64,000 nucleotides of DNA. Origin: Scheffersomyces stipitis CBS 6054 (Eukaryota > Ascomycota > Pichiomycetes > Serinales > Debaryomycetaceae). Position 1 is the stretch's first letter; every line of letters begins with the position of its first letter. Positions 41,282 to 52,175 of this stretch are shown here, piece after piece. Below the pieces are notes generated by a model. That model was not told the DNA's origin. It did no database searches and saw only the letters and a program-made list of their open reading frames with translations. Location of the stretch: positions 868,001 to 932,000 of the forward strand of contig NC_009042.1 of the NCBI RefSeq assembly GCF_000209165.1, written 5' to 3'. The position numbers were made by a program, and so were the translations under genes.

Positions 41282-41947
41282 ATGGATACTTCAACTCAGA
41301 AAGCAGTCGTTTACATTCTTCGTGGTGCTCAATTGTTCTTCAGCATCTTGGTCCTAGGTTTAGCAGCCGGTTTACTTGCCGATATTGGTACGAACTGGAA
41401 TAGAGTAACTTATTCATTAGTTATTGCTATATTTACACTTATATATGCTGCTTTTATTGGTTTGATTATGCACGCTAGCATGGCCCATACAATTTTGCCT
41501 ATCATTATCCTTATTATCGAGAGTTTGTTTACATTGTTCTGGTTAGTTGCCTTTGCTTTGGTTGCGGACACTTTTGGGTCGTTCACTTGCTATTCAGCTA
41601 CTTGGTGTAAGCTTGGAAAGGCTCTTATTCCATTTACGTTGTTCAATTGGCTTTTGTTCACGGCCACTCTCATCTTATTTATTGTCTTCACAATTGTTCC
41701 ATTGTGTAAGATCAACGGGGCTAATTCAATAACGAAGCCAGCAACCTTAAGCTACGGCGCAGTGTTTCCAGCAAGTGTGCCAAAGGCTGAAAACAAAGAA
41801 GAATTACCCGCGGAGCAGAACATCGGCATCAACACAAGCGACGACGAAGCAAGGGAAGCCAAGGATACACACACCAACAATGACTCCTTTGAAAATGTCG
41901 AACATCCTCATGAAATGGACCGAGAAGGAATTGCTCCCAGAGACTGA
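41282..41947 (+). CDS. MARVEL-like four-TM membrane protein, tandem paralogue 1
   Basis: 221 aa, ATG at 41282. Four hydrophobic segments (about 10-32, 42-66, 70-96, 110-140) with short loops. A Cys-containing loop (Phe-x-Cys ... Trp-Cys-Lys) precedes the last segment, which starts with the Phe-Asn-Trp-Leu-Leu motif. This layout is that of MARVEL-domain proteins such as fungal Nce102 relatives, placed in the plasma membrane and eisosome areas. A polar acidic tail (about 160-221) faces the cytosol. It is clearly homologous along its length to the genes at 43.7 and 46.1 kb; closest to 43.7 kb. TATA at -83. Precise role unknown. Confidence 0.85.
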   Translation: MDTSTQKAVVYILRGAQLFFSILVLGLAAGLLADIGTNWNRVTYSLVIAIFTLIYAAFIGLIMHASMAHTILPIIILIIESLFTLFWLVAFALVADTFGSFTCYSATWCKLGKALIPFTLFNWLLFTATLILFIVFTIVPLCKINGANSITKPATLSYGAVFPASVPKAENKEELPAEQNIGINTSDDEAREAKDTHTNNDSFENVEHPHEMDREGIAPRD

Positions 41948-43665
41948 ATTAGAGAGGCTTTTAGTTAATGTTATTCTTATGCCAGCAGGACTGGAAGATT
42001 GTTGGACTCGTGTTTTTGGTCAATTGATATTTAGAAAAGAATCCAAACGAGTCAGTCTCAGCTATTCTGATGGAACTTTATTTAGCTATAGTTGACGAAT
42101 TGATATCGTGTGTTCAACATCCGTGTAGTTTTAACAGGTTGCAAAATTGTGTTTATGCTTCTGTTGCAATTCTCAAAGCTAGGAACTAGCCTTAGTTTGA
42201 TAGTAGATTGTCTCAGTGATGTAAACGATTTTTCAATTCATTATCAAACCTTTGTCTAGAAAAATAACTCACCATTTGCTATTATAACTTAAGCAAACTG
42301 ATATCTGCATAATGCCTTTGGAATGCATTTGCATAACCCCCCTGAGCAAGTGGTGAGTTGTTGCAGGTGTAACGAATGACCAGGCCGATATAATATGCAG
42401 ACATGGAAGTTCGTATTGATTAACAGGAAACTCAGATTCTATTCCAGAAGCTCTTTGAAGTCATATGTAGGTGTCCAGGATTCACCACTATCGGTAAAGC
42501 TCTTCGACAGCAGTAATTATTTAGAATTCAGAAGAACTGACCTATACAATCCTCCTGGAAGAACTGCTCGATTCTTCCGTCGAAGATACAAAATATTACA
42601 ACTATCTTGCTTGAACCAGCATTGACAAGCTACAAGTTCACTTTCGGCAAGTGCTGTTCTTACCATAAAATTACGAAAGTTTGAAAAAACACAATACTGA
42701 CGGAGGCCAGAAGGGGTTGGCAATTAGCAATTGGTGAATCGGATAAAAGTCCCTAAAGTATCGAGTCAAGTCAAAGTCAACAAATTGTCCTTGAGATGAA
42801 AATAATAATTAAGCCCACGAGAAGGGTATTTCAAGTGCAACCCCTCAACAAAATCTAAACCGCGAAGAGACTAACGAGCATTTCGGCATTTCCAATTGTA
42901 TTCTCACATATCCCAAACCTTCTTTGGGGCTGAAATGGGGAACTGGATTTTTGTCCAGCGATATTATATTCTTGATGCTCATGTCATCTTCTATATTTTC
43001 AAAGTCTAAAAAATAGTGCAACCGATACATGTCAAGTCAATTTAACTGTTTGACTTGACCTTGGTAGATAGTTGGCGAGAAACGTGAAAGCTGTATCAAG
43101 CATTTGATTATGTAATTCTCCAAAGAAAGGTAATTGCAATGTGCAACGCCCGAATTCTTAAGAATTTAATCATTTGTTTATTCCTTTTAATCGGGGGTTA
43201 TCCACTGCATAGAGAGAACTTAACGACTATTCAATTGAGATAATAGTCATATCATTCAAAATTAAACCGTGGCTGAGGAGTTCTCGTGCATGATAATTGA
43301 GGGAGATATGCAGATGTTGCAGTATCCACAAAATTAGGAAGACACACAAACTGTTTGGGATTGTTTTATTTTCGTATTCTAAGCACTCTGTTCTCCTACT
43401 TCCTGTCTTGTACGATTAACCTTACTAAAACTGGCTTATCCCATATGTGTCCTAAGTATCTGGAGTTGAAATTTAATTATTTTCTTAGCTTCTCTTCTTC
43501 TCATGCATACCAGTGTTCAACATTTTTCCAGGCTTTCCTTTGGTGGATTAGACTGTGAAATTATCATTGTTGTGATTGTCATTATATATAAATCTAAACT
43601 TTCCTAAAGGTTATTTGTAAAATTCGTAGTTTCCATAACTGTATCCCTTCACAACTTGGTCTACA
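41948..43665. other. Spacer between MARVEL paralogues 1 and 2
   Basis: 1.7 kb. The right part holds the promoter of paralogue 2: a shared block at 43340-43380 and TATATAAA at 43585-43592. Short ATG ORFs (for example 42395-42625) show no recognisable domain. Confidence 0.45.
43340..43380. promoter_or_regulatory. Upstream block shared by the MARVEL genes (copy 2)
   Basis: Contains GACACACAAACTGTTTGGG then a T-rich TTTTATTTTCGTATT stretch, at nearly the same distance to the start codon as copy 1 (about 325 bp). It differs from copy 1 by a few substitutions. Confidence 0.6.
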
Positions 43666-44313
43666 ATGAACGCTAACATACAAAAAATCGTCGTGTACGC
43701 TATCCGTGGATTGCAATTATTGTTCAGTATCTTGGTCCTTGGTTTGTCTGCTGGATTTCTTAGCGACATCGAATCTAATTTTGGTAGAGTCTCGTATAAC
43801 TTGGTTGTTTCACTATTCACTATTGTCTATATTGTTTTCCTCGGAGTTTTGCTGGTCACGCTACAAAACACAACTTTGCCAATTATTATCCTCGTAATCG
43901 AGAGTTTATTGACTTTATTTTGGTTGATTGCCTTTGCATTGACTGCAGACACATTTGGACTGATAGACTGCTTTTTTTTATCTGACTGGTGTAAAATTGG
44001 TAAAGCACTTATCCCTTTCGGATTGTTCAATTGGTTGCTATTTGCGGCCAGCTTAATATTGTTCGTGATTTACACCTCTGTTCCTTTGGGAAAAGCTCAT
44101 GGGATTTCTGGTTCGTTGACAAAACCAACAACGTTCAGCTTTGGTGCCATTTTCTCCAATAATATTCCAGCTCCCGAGAGTAAAGAAGATCCAATAGCGG
44201 AAGAAAATATTGGCGTAAGCATCTATACCGAGGAACAAAGAGAGTCCTCGTTAGAGAAAGATGAGTATCCATCAGCTGACCTTGGTGATGAAGGTACTAC
44301 CTTAAAAGACTGA
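43666..44313 (+). CDS. MARVEL-like four-TM membrane protein, tandem paralogue 2
   Basis: 215 aa, ATG at 43666. Same four-TM plan as paralogue 1. Shared motifs include Leu-Pro-Ile-Ile-Ile-Leu, a long Leu-Thr-Leu-Phe-Trp-Leu segment, Thr-Phe-Gly, Trp-Cys-Lys-x-Gly-Lys-Ala-Leu-Ile-Pro-Phe, and Leu-Thr-Lys-Pro at the start of the tail. The acidic tail is similar but shorter. TATA lies 81 bp upstream, as in paralogue 1 (83 bp). Gene and promoter were therefore duplicated together. Function unknown beyond membrane location. Confidence 0.85.
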   Translation: MNANIQKIVVYAIRGLQLLFSILVLGLSAGFLSDIESNFGRVSYNLVVSLFTIVYIVFLGVLLVTLQNTTLPIIILVIESLLTLFWLIAFALTADTFGLIDCFFLSDWCKIGKALIPFGLFNWLLFAASLILFVIYTSVPLGKAHGISGSLTKPTTFSFGAIFSNNIPAPESKEDPIAEENIGVSIYTEEQRESSLEKDEYPSADLGDEGTTLKD

Positions 44314-46088
44314 GTATTGGGCTAATATAACATTCCCAGATTGTCCAACAAGGGCTTTTTAATGTGCAATTAATGCTTTACTAATATAAATATACTTAGA
44401 TAAAAGAAGGCACCCCAGCAAGTTCTTTTCTATCCTTAATACTGTTTAATATGAGATTTCTATAATACAACACAACACATCACAGTAGATAGTATGTTTC
44501 GTAGAAAGAGTCTGAGTTAGAAAAGTAACTAAGAAATAATGCTTTTGAAGTATCGTTGTCAGCTTTCATTATTATCACAACAGTGCAACGAGAGTATGCA
44601 ACCGTCGATTTGGACTGCTTATTTTCGAAATATAAAAGCCGGCATGAAAATTGAAATACACCATTCGTGCATTAGGATGCCCATTATCCATTATGAATGG
44701 CTACTTCCTATTAGTCAGAAATAATAAATTAGACTAAATTTAGCTCCTGCTTTGGTCATCAAACAACACTTAGAATGTCACTACACCAAAGTAATAGCCT
44801 TGTGGTGTGGAGAAGCTTTTACCATTGCTCCCTGCAAAGTTGTGCACATGGCTATTGTTCCAAAAGTGTACTCAGTCAAGAAACTCGTAAATCTCGTGTT
44901 ATACCAATTCCTTGATGAAGGGGCTTACGAAAGAAGGTTCTCTCCATTTCCGTTCTATTCGTTGCGCCAAATGTGTTGTGTTGGTAAGTCGAATGTCCCT
45001 AGGGCCACTGTTACCTTAGCGCAAATTCATCCTTCTTGAAAAGTCAATCTAGCCGTACTTTCTCGAAGGGCACTCCACGACTATTCCGAGAGACGGCCAT
45101 TGTAACCAGGACAAGATTTCTTCATATCAAGAGAAAATTATGACATTGCGTACAAAGCTGGGAATGGAAAATCCTTCCCTTTATTCAGGCACAGATGCCC
45201 TGGATCTGCAAGCTTAATGCACGAGGTTATGCACATGCGCTTGGTCCCCAAACCACCACAGTAATTCGTAAATGATAAGGGAATCTGAATTTCGTTTTTT
45301 TTCGGAGGAACGGATCCAGGCTCTAAAACAGAAAAGACCATACCGGGAGTTCTAGACCGATTTTGAAGACGACTGCTGTCGTGCTAGATATGTAGGGGTG
45401 ATCTAAAGCAGGCGTCTATTGTGGGCAGGCTCCATAGAGTAGATCTTTTTTTGGGGAGTTTGCGAGGCCTCTAGAGAGAAAACACAGAGAAGAATGTAAC
45501 ACAAATCCTAATTGGAAATACATCTTTCAGAAACAATCAAGGCTTCACCGTCAAATCACATGTTTCTATCCAGATGACTGCTATCATAATGTATTCTGTC
45601 TTCGTTCTAGAGCCCAAACAAATAGAGATTCTCATCTTGTGAAGGGGTCGCAAAGTCTTCCTCTCAGAGTCAATTTCAACAACATGGAAACACTGGCAGC
45701 CGAAGTTCTAGGATGATCCCCCACTGTACTAGCTTCCATGCTTGAGAGAGAGATACAAGAGCAGCTCTCAGAGTGGACAGGTTGCAAAATGTTCCATATT
45801 GCGCAGACAGTAAAATAGAAAATAAGTCGCGCGTCATCGCGCGCATTCTATTTTGGAGGCTCGCTGGAGAGATGCGGCTGTATACAAATGGCGGATGTGA
45901 CAGGTATTTGCAGCCAAAACGCGTATAAATAGCAGAAATGAAGAATCGAGGACTTTTTACAGAACTACTCTTCTTCTCTTCTCCCTCTTTTTGCCTCTCG
46001 TTACTTTTCTGTATCTCTAGACCCCTTCTACTTCTTGAGTGGCAGTAATCAATTCTAATCGTTCAGTTCAATTCGAGATAGCTTTCCA
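44314..46088. other. Spacer between MARVEL paralogues 2 and 3
   Basis: 1.8 kb without a supported gene. A diverged direct-repeat pair lies at about 44840-44895 and 45222-45272. The promoter of paralogue 3 is at the right end: AATGGCGGATGTGAC (45887-45901) and TATAAATA (45924-45931). Confidence 0.4.
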
Positions 46089-46796
46089 ATGTCTAAGGTT
46101 GAGTCTATTTTTACCCTCGGTGTCAGGTTTATTGTCACTGTTGTGATACGTGGACTCGAAACAATTTTCACGATCATTGTTTTGGGGTTGTCTGCATCGC
46201 TCGTTAACGACTATAGTGACTACGGCAGAGGCATCTACGCGGTAGTTGTTTCGGTTCTTACCCTTTTGTCGATTCTCCATAGCTTCTTTTTACCACTCTC
46301 TTTTGAGTTCAGCTGGTACTTCTTGCTGACTCTTTTGACCCAGAGCTTGGAGTTTGTCCTCTGGTTGATTGTGTTTTCTCTCTATGCTGACGACTTTGGT
46401 GACTTGGACTGCTCGTTGCTTGCAGACGAAACTCCATGTCATGTTGGTAAGGCCGCAGTTGCCTTTTCTTTCCTTAATTGGTTGTTGTTGATTGTGGTTT
46501 TGCTGCTCTTGGTGGTTTTTGTTGTCGTACCTGCTGGCTTTGCAGCTTTCCAATCAAAGGTAGAATGGACACCTGGAGGAATCTTCCCAGTTGTAGCTGC
46601 TAAGGAAGAAGACCCAGAAAAGGTTGTTGCAGCTGGAGAAGGAAAAGACGAGCCTGCTGAAATCATTGTAAATGAACAACCAGAAAACACAGAACAGACT
46701 GAACATGTCGACATCGATGACATAATTAGCCCTGCCCTGGCTGAGCCGGAAACAGAAAAGGAACTGGAACCCGTTCCCGCCCCTGCAAATTTGTAA
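46089..46796 (+). CDS. MARVEL-like four-TM membrane protein, tandem paralogue 3
   Basis: 235 aa, ATG at 46089. More diverged than the other two but with the same plan. Shared features are Val-Ile-Arg-Gly-Leu, Ile-Val-Leu-Gly-Leu-Ser-Ala, Tyr-Ala-Asp-Asp-Phe-Gly, the Cys-x-Val-Gly-Lys-Ala loop and Leu-Asn-Trp-Leu-Leu opening the last membrane segment. The long tail (about 165-235) is rich in Glu, Pro and Ala. It shares the AATGGCGGATGTRAC promoter motif with paralogue 1. Function unknown. Confidence 0.8.
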   Translation: MSKVESIFTLGVRFIVTVVIRGLETIFTIIVLGLSASLVNDYSDYGRGIYAVVVSVLTLLSILHSFFLPLSFEFSWYFLLTLLTQSLEFVLWLIVFSLYADDFGDLDCSLLADETPCHVGKAAVAFSFLNWLLLIVVLLLLVVFVVVPAGFAAFQSKVEWTPGGIFPVVAAKEEDPEKVVAAGEGKDEPAEIIVNEQPENTEQTEHVDIDDIISPALAEPETEKELEPVPAPANL

Positions 46797-47768
46797 AGTC
46801 AGAGTTAAATTCAATTTCTCAGGTGGCTAAACGAGTGTTGCACATTATTGTTCTAGCCAATTTGTACCTTCTTCGTGCTATCGGTCTTTGCTAAAGGAGT
46901 GTATTTTCTAATGATATTAATTTTCGGTACTCCAGTTGGATATGAAGGGTAGAAAGCTGGTGAAGTTCCTACTGTGTTCATATTTCAACATAGCTATATT
47001 GTTTCATGGAGCTCTGGTAGTTTCTAAACATGCCGTGTTTATTTATGTTTTATATTTTGTTATATTTATTCTTTGGCAATGTATGCTACTGTCTAACTAA
47101 AGAATTTCACCTTAGCGCAAGTGAGATGATGAGACAACATAAGAAAACATAGCGAAGAATATAAGCTAGTAACGACTAGCAGAAATAGAGGTGTATTCCA
47201 CGGATTGAATGAGTTTTCCTACAGAAACTAGCTTATCGGTTAGTTGTTATTTTATTTCTATTCTCTTATCGGCAAGTTGCAACCCCAGATTTCAGAATTT
47301 TTCACTTGCAGAATCTTCTTAATCGCATATATTTACTCCAATTCTTCACTTCTGCAACTCCTGAACTGTGTATTCCATCTAGGTTGCAATAATCATTACC
47401 ATCTCAACAGTTCTCCCATGACATTCCTACCGTACACGTCTTCCACTTTCCCGTCTTTGTGACACGCTCCTTATCGCTGGTTATCTAACAATAGCTTAAT
47501 CACATGACCATTTCATATCAATAAATGGAAGACCCTGTGGGATATGACTCTGAGACACATAAGCATTTAGAACCCGCCACTTTCTTTATGGTATTCACGG
47601 TCTCTTTTTTTGTGATTATTGCCATTTATTGACTTTCCTACAAATTCATCATATTTAAAACTGTTCCACTCGTTATATTAACTCTTTATCTGCATCACAT
47701 TCTATCTCAAAGTGAAATCCTCAGTTGTTCATCTTTAATTGCAATTATCTCTACAATTCACCTTTTCA
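46797..47768. other. Spacer upstream of RNY1
   Basis: AT-rich. ATCACATGAC at 47499-47508 fits the RTCACRTG class, about 260 bp before the RNY1 ATG. No ORF supported. Confidence 0.4.
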
Positions 47769-48986
47769 ATGAAGTTACTTCCATTATCGCTTCTCGCAGG
47801 TGTTGTTACTGCTGCTCCTCAGAAGATTTTCGAGGCTCCGCTGTTTCCGGCTTCAGACCCCAGTTCGTGCCCAATTGATATCCCTTTTACTTGCACCAAC
47901 TCCACGCCAATTGAAAACTCGTGCTGCTTTGAAAGTCCAGGAGGTGTCTTTGTCGCTACTCAGTTTTGGGACTATTACCCTGCCATTGGAGACAACGATT
48001 CGTGGACTTTGCACGGCTTGTGGCCCGATAACTGCGATGGGTCTTGGGAAGAGTTCTGTGACGACTCGCTCAATGTCGACTCCAGGATCAAGCCTATCTT
48101 AGTTGACCAGTTCAAAGATCCCGAATTGTATGAAAAGATGGCCAGAAGCTGGAAAAACTTCAATGGCGACGACGAAAGCTTGTGGACTCATGAGTTCAAC
48201 AAACATGGAACTTGTGTCAGAACCATTCGCCCAAAATGTTACTACAACTTCAAGCAACACCAGAATATCTACGACTACTACAAGATTGCCGTTTCGACCT
48301 ACGAAAAATTACCAACTTACGATTTTTTTGCTCAAGAAGGGATTGTTCCGTCAGACACGGAAACTTATTCCAAGAAGCAGATTGACGATGCTCTTACCAA
48401 ACACTTTGGATATCCAGTCTATTTCAAGTGCAACAAGTTTAACGCTCTCCAGGAAGTCTGGTACTTCCACCATTTGAAAGGCTCGATCAAAGGCGAAGAG
48501 TTTAGTAGAATTTCTCGTTTGAATGAGCCCAGATGCCCCGAATCGGGCATCAAGCTTTATCCAAAGGGCTGGAAACCTCCTACTGTTCCACATCCTCCCA
48601 ACCCTCCAACTGGTGGCGACAGAGGGTTCATCAAGTTGCCCAACCATCCAGGATGTCTTATATCCAATGGCCATTGGTACCAATATGGTACTTGTGCTAC
48701 TTACCAGTTAGTCAAATCAACTTTTGGAGGTATCAACTTAAAAACATCAAAGGGCTTCTGTGGATTCGATAGCTTGGGCCAGTTTGCTTGCGGACCTAAC
48801 TATTCTCCTTCCAAGTTCCAGTTCCAGTTTAATAAGGATACCAAAGAGATTGGCTATGGTGGCAAATACGACTGGTGCTACAACCCAGAAGGTAAGCATG
48901 GCACCGGGAAATTCCAGCAGATTCCTGTGAAGTTAAAGGATTCTTCTGAAGACTGCCAGGAGACATTCAGATTGAAATTCACGTAA
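47769..48986 (+). CDS. RNY1: Secreted ribonuclease T2
   Basis: Acid endoribonuclease of the T2 family; vacuolar or secreted, and in yeast released during stress to cleave tRNA and rRNA. 405 aa from the ATG at 47769; an in-frame TTG at 47739 is ignored. Residues 1-16 form a signal peptide (Lys, then Leu-rich, ending Thr-Ala-Ala). The CAS1 motif is His-Gly-Leu-Trp-Pro with H82. CAS2 is Thr-His-Glu-Phe-Asn-Lys-His-Gly-Thr-Cys with H141, E142, K145 and H146. Many cysteines fit the fungal disulfide pattern. The C-terminal part (about 285-405) is the extra domain typical of Rny1 proteins. Confidence 0.95.
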   Translation: MKLLPLSLLAGVVTAAPQKIFEAPLFPASDPSSCPIDIPFTCTNSTPIENSCCFESPGGVFVATQFWDYYPAIGDNDSWTLHGLWPDNCDGSWEEFCDDSLNVDSRIKPILVDQFKDPELYEKMARSWKNFNGDDESLWTHEFNKHGTCVRTIRPKCYYNFKQHQNIYDYYKIAVSTYEKLPTYDFFAQEGIVPSDTETYSKKQIDDALTKHFGYPVYFKCNKFNALQEVWYFHHLKGSIKGEEFSRISRLNEPRCPESGIKLYPKGWKPPTVPHPPNPPTGGDRGFIKLPNHPGCLISNGHWYQYGTCATYQLVKSTFGGINLKTSKGFCGFDSLGQFACGPNYSPSKFQFQFNKDTKEIGYGGKYDWCYNPEGKHGTGKFQQIPVKLKDSSEDCQETFRLKFT

Positions 48987-49459
48987 AAGTTCGTTCAAAA
49001 GTTAAAAAAAGCTTCTGTTTTTAATGAATCTTATTATGATAGACAGTTAAGATACCGATTTCACTATGAAATAACTTCATCACATTTGCTTCATTGCATA
49101 TCATGATGTTATATTACAGAGCAAGAACAATTTTTTTCGATCCGTTGAGGATACCTTTATTAATTATATAAGTATATCAATCTACCTTTTTTATCTTTGT
49201 TCAGTAGTTGAACAAAACCCAAAACAATAAAATAAAAATAATAAGGAATAACCATGTTTCAAAACAAAAGACGTTAAAAACATAAAACCCATATGATCAT
49301 GACTGGCGAGCCAGCCGAGTAAAAAAACCTGTGGTCATTAAGTGCAGTTGATGCAATTAAAAGTAATTAGAACAAGACATTAGAATACATTGCAAGAAAA
49401 CAAAGACAATGGATGATAAAGAAGGCAGACAGCGACTCCAGAAACCCACTCAAGTGAGT
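48987..49459. other. Convergent RNY1/SAH1 spacer
   Basis: AT-rich 3' regions. The part next to SAH1 would be its 3' UTR. No feature recognised. Confidence 0.4.
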
Positions 49460-50809
49460 CTAGTATCTGTAGATTTCAGCCTTGAAAGGACCTTGTTGTG
49501 GGATACCCAAGTATTCAGCCTGGGTTTCGGTCAAGGTGGTCAATCTAGCACCCAAGTGTTCCAAGTGGCATCTAGCGACGGTTTCGTCCAAGATCTTTGG
49601 CAACAAGTGGACACCAACGTCGAATGGACCAGTCTTGGAGAATTCAGGGTACTTGGTTCTGAATTCTTGGTCGTTAGCCTTGTACAAGGCGATTTGAGCC
49701 AAGACCTGGTTGGAGAAAGAACAGGACATGACGAAGGAAGAGTGACCGGTGGCACATCCCAAGTTGACCAATCTACCTTCAGCCAAAAGGATGACGTGAC
49801 GGCCGTTCTTCATCAAGAATCTGTCGACTTGAGGCTTGATGTTGACAACGGACTCGGCGTTGGCCTTCAACCAAGCGACGTCGATTTCAATGTCAAAGTG
49901 ACCGATGTTACAAACAATAGCATCTTCTGGCATCTGCTCAAAGTGCTTACCGGTGATGATATCACGACAACCAGTGGTGGTGACGAAGATTTGACCGATG
50001 GAAGCAACTTCATCCAAAGGAGCAACTTGATAACCAGAAACGGCAGCTTGAAGAGCGTTGATAGGATCGATTTCAGTGACAATGACTCTGGCACCCATAC
50101 CGTGCAAGGCCATGGCACAACCCTTACCAACATCACCGAAACCAGCAACAACAGCAACCTTACCGGCAATCATGACATCAGTGGCTCTCTTGATACCGTC
50201 AACCAAAGATTCACGACAACCGTACAAGTTGTCGAACTTGGACTTGGTGACGGAGTCGTTGACGTTGATGGCTGGAACCTTCAACTTGCCGTCTCTCAAG
50301 GACTTGTACAAGTGGTGGACACCAGTGGTGGTTTCTTCAGACAAACCGTAACAGTCTTCCAACATTTCTGGGTACTTGGTGTGAACCAAGTTGGTCAAGT
50401 CTCCACCATCGTCTAAGATCAAGTTCAACTTCTTGCCATCCTTGAAGGCGAACAATTGTTGTTCAATACACCATTCGTATTCCTCATCGGTTTCTCCCTT
50501 CCAGGCGAACACTGGAACACCAGTAGCGGCGATGGCAGCAGCAGCGTGGTCTTGAGTGGAGAAAATGTTACAGGAGGTCCAGGTAACTTCGGCACCAAGA
50601 GCAACCAAGGTTTCAATCAAGACAGCGGTCTGGATGGTCATGTGCAAACAACCGGCGATTCTGGCACCCTTCAAAGGTTGATCGGCACCGTACTTCTTTC
50701 TGATGTACATCAAACCTGGCATTTCGTTTTCGGACAATTCAATGTCCTTTCTACCGAAGGCAGCGAGGGAGATATCAGCGACTTTGTAGTTGTGAGATGG
50801 AGCAGACAT
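49460..50809 (-). CDS. SAH1: S-adenosyl-L-homocysteine hydrolase
   Basis: Splits S-adenosylhomocysteine into adenosine and homocysteine, relieving product inhibition of methyltransferases; NAD-dependent cytosolic tetramer. 449 aa, ATG at 50809, full length. Visible are the Gly-Phe-Gly-Asp-Val-Gly-Lys-Gly NAD-binding loop in the middle third, the conserved Asn-Ile-Gly-His-Phe-Asp segment, and the C-terminal Lys-x-Glu-x-Tyr-Arg-Tyr end that reaches into the neighbouring subunit's NAD site. Codon bias is very strong, so a long antisense frame stays open by chance. It has a perfect TATA box. Confidence 0.98.
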   Translation of the reverse strand: MSAPSHNYKVADISLAAFGRKDIELSENEMPGLMYIRKKYGADQPLKGARIAGCLHMTIQTAVLIETLVALGAEVTWTSCNIFSTQDHAAAAIAATGVPVFAWKGETDEEYEWCIEQQLFAFKDGKKLNLILDDGGDLTNLVHTKYPEMLEDCYGLSEETTTGVHHLYKSLRDGKLKVPAINVNDSVTKSKFDNLYGCRESLVDGIKRATDVMIAGKVAVVAGFGDVGKGCAMALHGMGARVIVTEIDPINALQAAVSGYQVAPLDEVASIGQIFVTTTGCRDIITGKHFEQMPEDAIVCNIGHFDIEIDVAWLKANAESVVNIKPQVDRFLMKNGRHVILLAEGRLVNLGCATGHSSFVMSCSFSNQVLAQIALYKANDQEFRTKYPEFSKTGPFDVGVHLLPKILDETVARCHLEHLGARLTTLTETQAEYLGIPQQGPFKAEIYRY

Positions 50810-52175
50810 GGTGGCTGGCGAGTGTTAGAATTAGCGTGGTAATTGAAACTGAAGAATAGAGTATTTGGTCTTCGCAGATTTCGACGTTTCCTCCTCCTTT
50901 TATAGGCCTATCGAAAATTTTTCAGATTAAACGTGGAACCCCCTACAAACAGGAAAAGATTTTTTTGGCTATACGATGTTGATTCGATTTAGACTTTTTC
51001 ACATGCATGGAATGCATACGGAGAAATTAACTGCTGCGGTGTGGATGTATAGCCAACAAATCTGGCAAATGCAAAGGATGGATGTCGTACAATCAGTTCG
51101 GATGTGAATTCCCATCAGCAGTGTTCATGGGTCCTTGATGTTATGGAATTGAACTCACCAAAGGAGCCTAGGACCACGATTGTCTGGATATACTTCAATT
51201 GTTGTCAATGCCTTTCGAGAGCCCATGAATGCTCTTCATTCTTACAAAACACGTCTATCAGGACAGAAATGTCGGGTACGACACACCTGCAGAGAAAAAT
51301 GAACACATCGGAACTGCACATAGTTAAACGACAAACAGAATCTAGAGAGGCTATAGGAGCTTAGGAAATTGCACCCATTCAGAAAAGTATGGTTCATTGT
51401 CATATAAATGTCTAGAATTAGAATTTAGCAATTACAAGACACATGAAAATATCGGAGCTTATAGAATTCATTACACCTAAAAGCAAGAGTCCTACGACAT
51501 CTCTCTTCAATGGGTTGGGAAACCACGATCCCTTTCATAGCAGGACTATTCTTCGTCATCACCGCTGAAGTTGATGAAAGAAAAAACCAACATGAATTGT
51601 GTTCCAGCTGTATGAATCAATTCCTAACAGCCAACAAGCACAGGTTATTGTGGATATCAGGTTGTGTTGCTCCAACAGCAAGAAGTCTTGATGGAAGAAT
51701 TCAGAACAACTATGGGAAAAAGGTAATGGTAGGCAATTTCATTCAAGCATCAAGATAGAGTTTGAAATTAGCTAACATCACATAGAAGACACAGAACAAT
51801 AGATATACAACTTAAATTTGTGTAACGGGGAAATGCATTCAAATGGCCTTACGTACTTAATAGTCTTATTTTTCTGATAAGCCTATGGCTGCGAAAAATT
51901 ATGAACGCATGCAAAATGAGCTTCAAAACTTCCATGAAGAACGACTTGTGGAATACGGCAAATGTAAATCTGCTAGAGCTACAACATTTCTGTCTAATCG
52001 CCATTGTTTATTATAAGTTATACAATTTTTAATACACCGATACATTAGCATCATAAACTCGTAAAGTAAAATTAATACCAGGAAAACTGTCTATAAGTTA
52101 ATAATGTGCCATTCACCGTAGCAATTCTCCTCATTCTAATATCATTCATTGTCGTTCTCCAGTACAGTCTATCGT
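50810..52175. other. SAH1 promoter and gene-poor spacer
   Basis: Left 300 bp are the SAH1 promoter. The rest to the GATA gene stop holds only short ATG frames (for example 51510-51758) without recognisable domains. TGCACCCA is at 51370-51377. Confidence 0.45.
50897..50904 (-). promoter_or_regulatory. TATA box of SAH1
   Basis: TATAAAAG on the minus strand, about 90 bp upstream of the SAH1 ATG, in a short GC-richer context. Confidence 0.7.

Noticed and set aside
42395..42625. 76-codon ATG frame between MARVEL paralogues
   Set aside because: No similarity to the paralogues and no coding signature.
49409..50416. 335-codon plus-strand frame opposite SAH1
   Set aside because: It is antisense to a strongly codon-biased gene; such bias keeps the opposite frame open. 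Its protein has no recognisable domain, and SAH1 is certain.
51510..51758. 82-codon ATG frame between SAH1 and the GATA gene
   Set aside because: No domain and several comparable chance frames in the same spacer.
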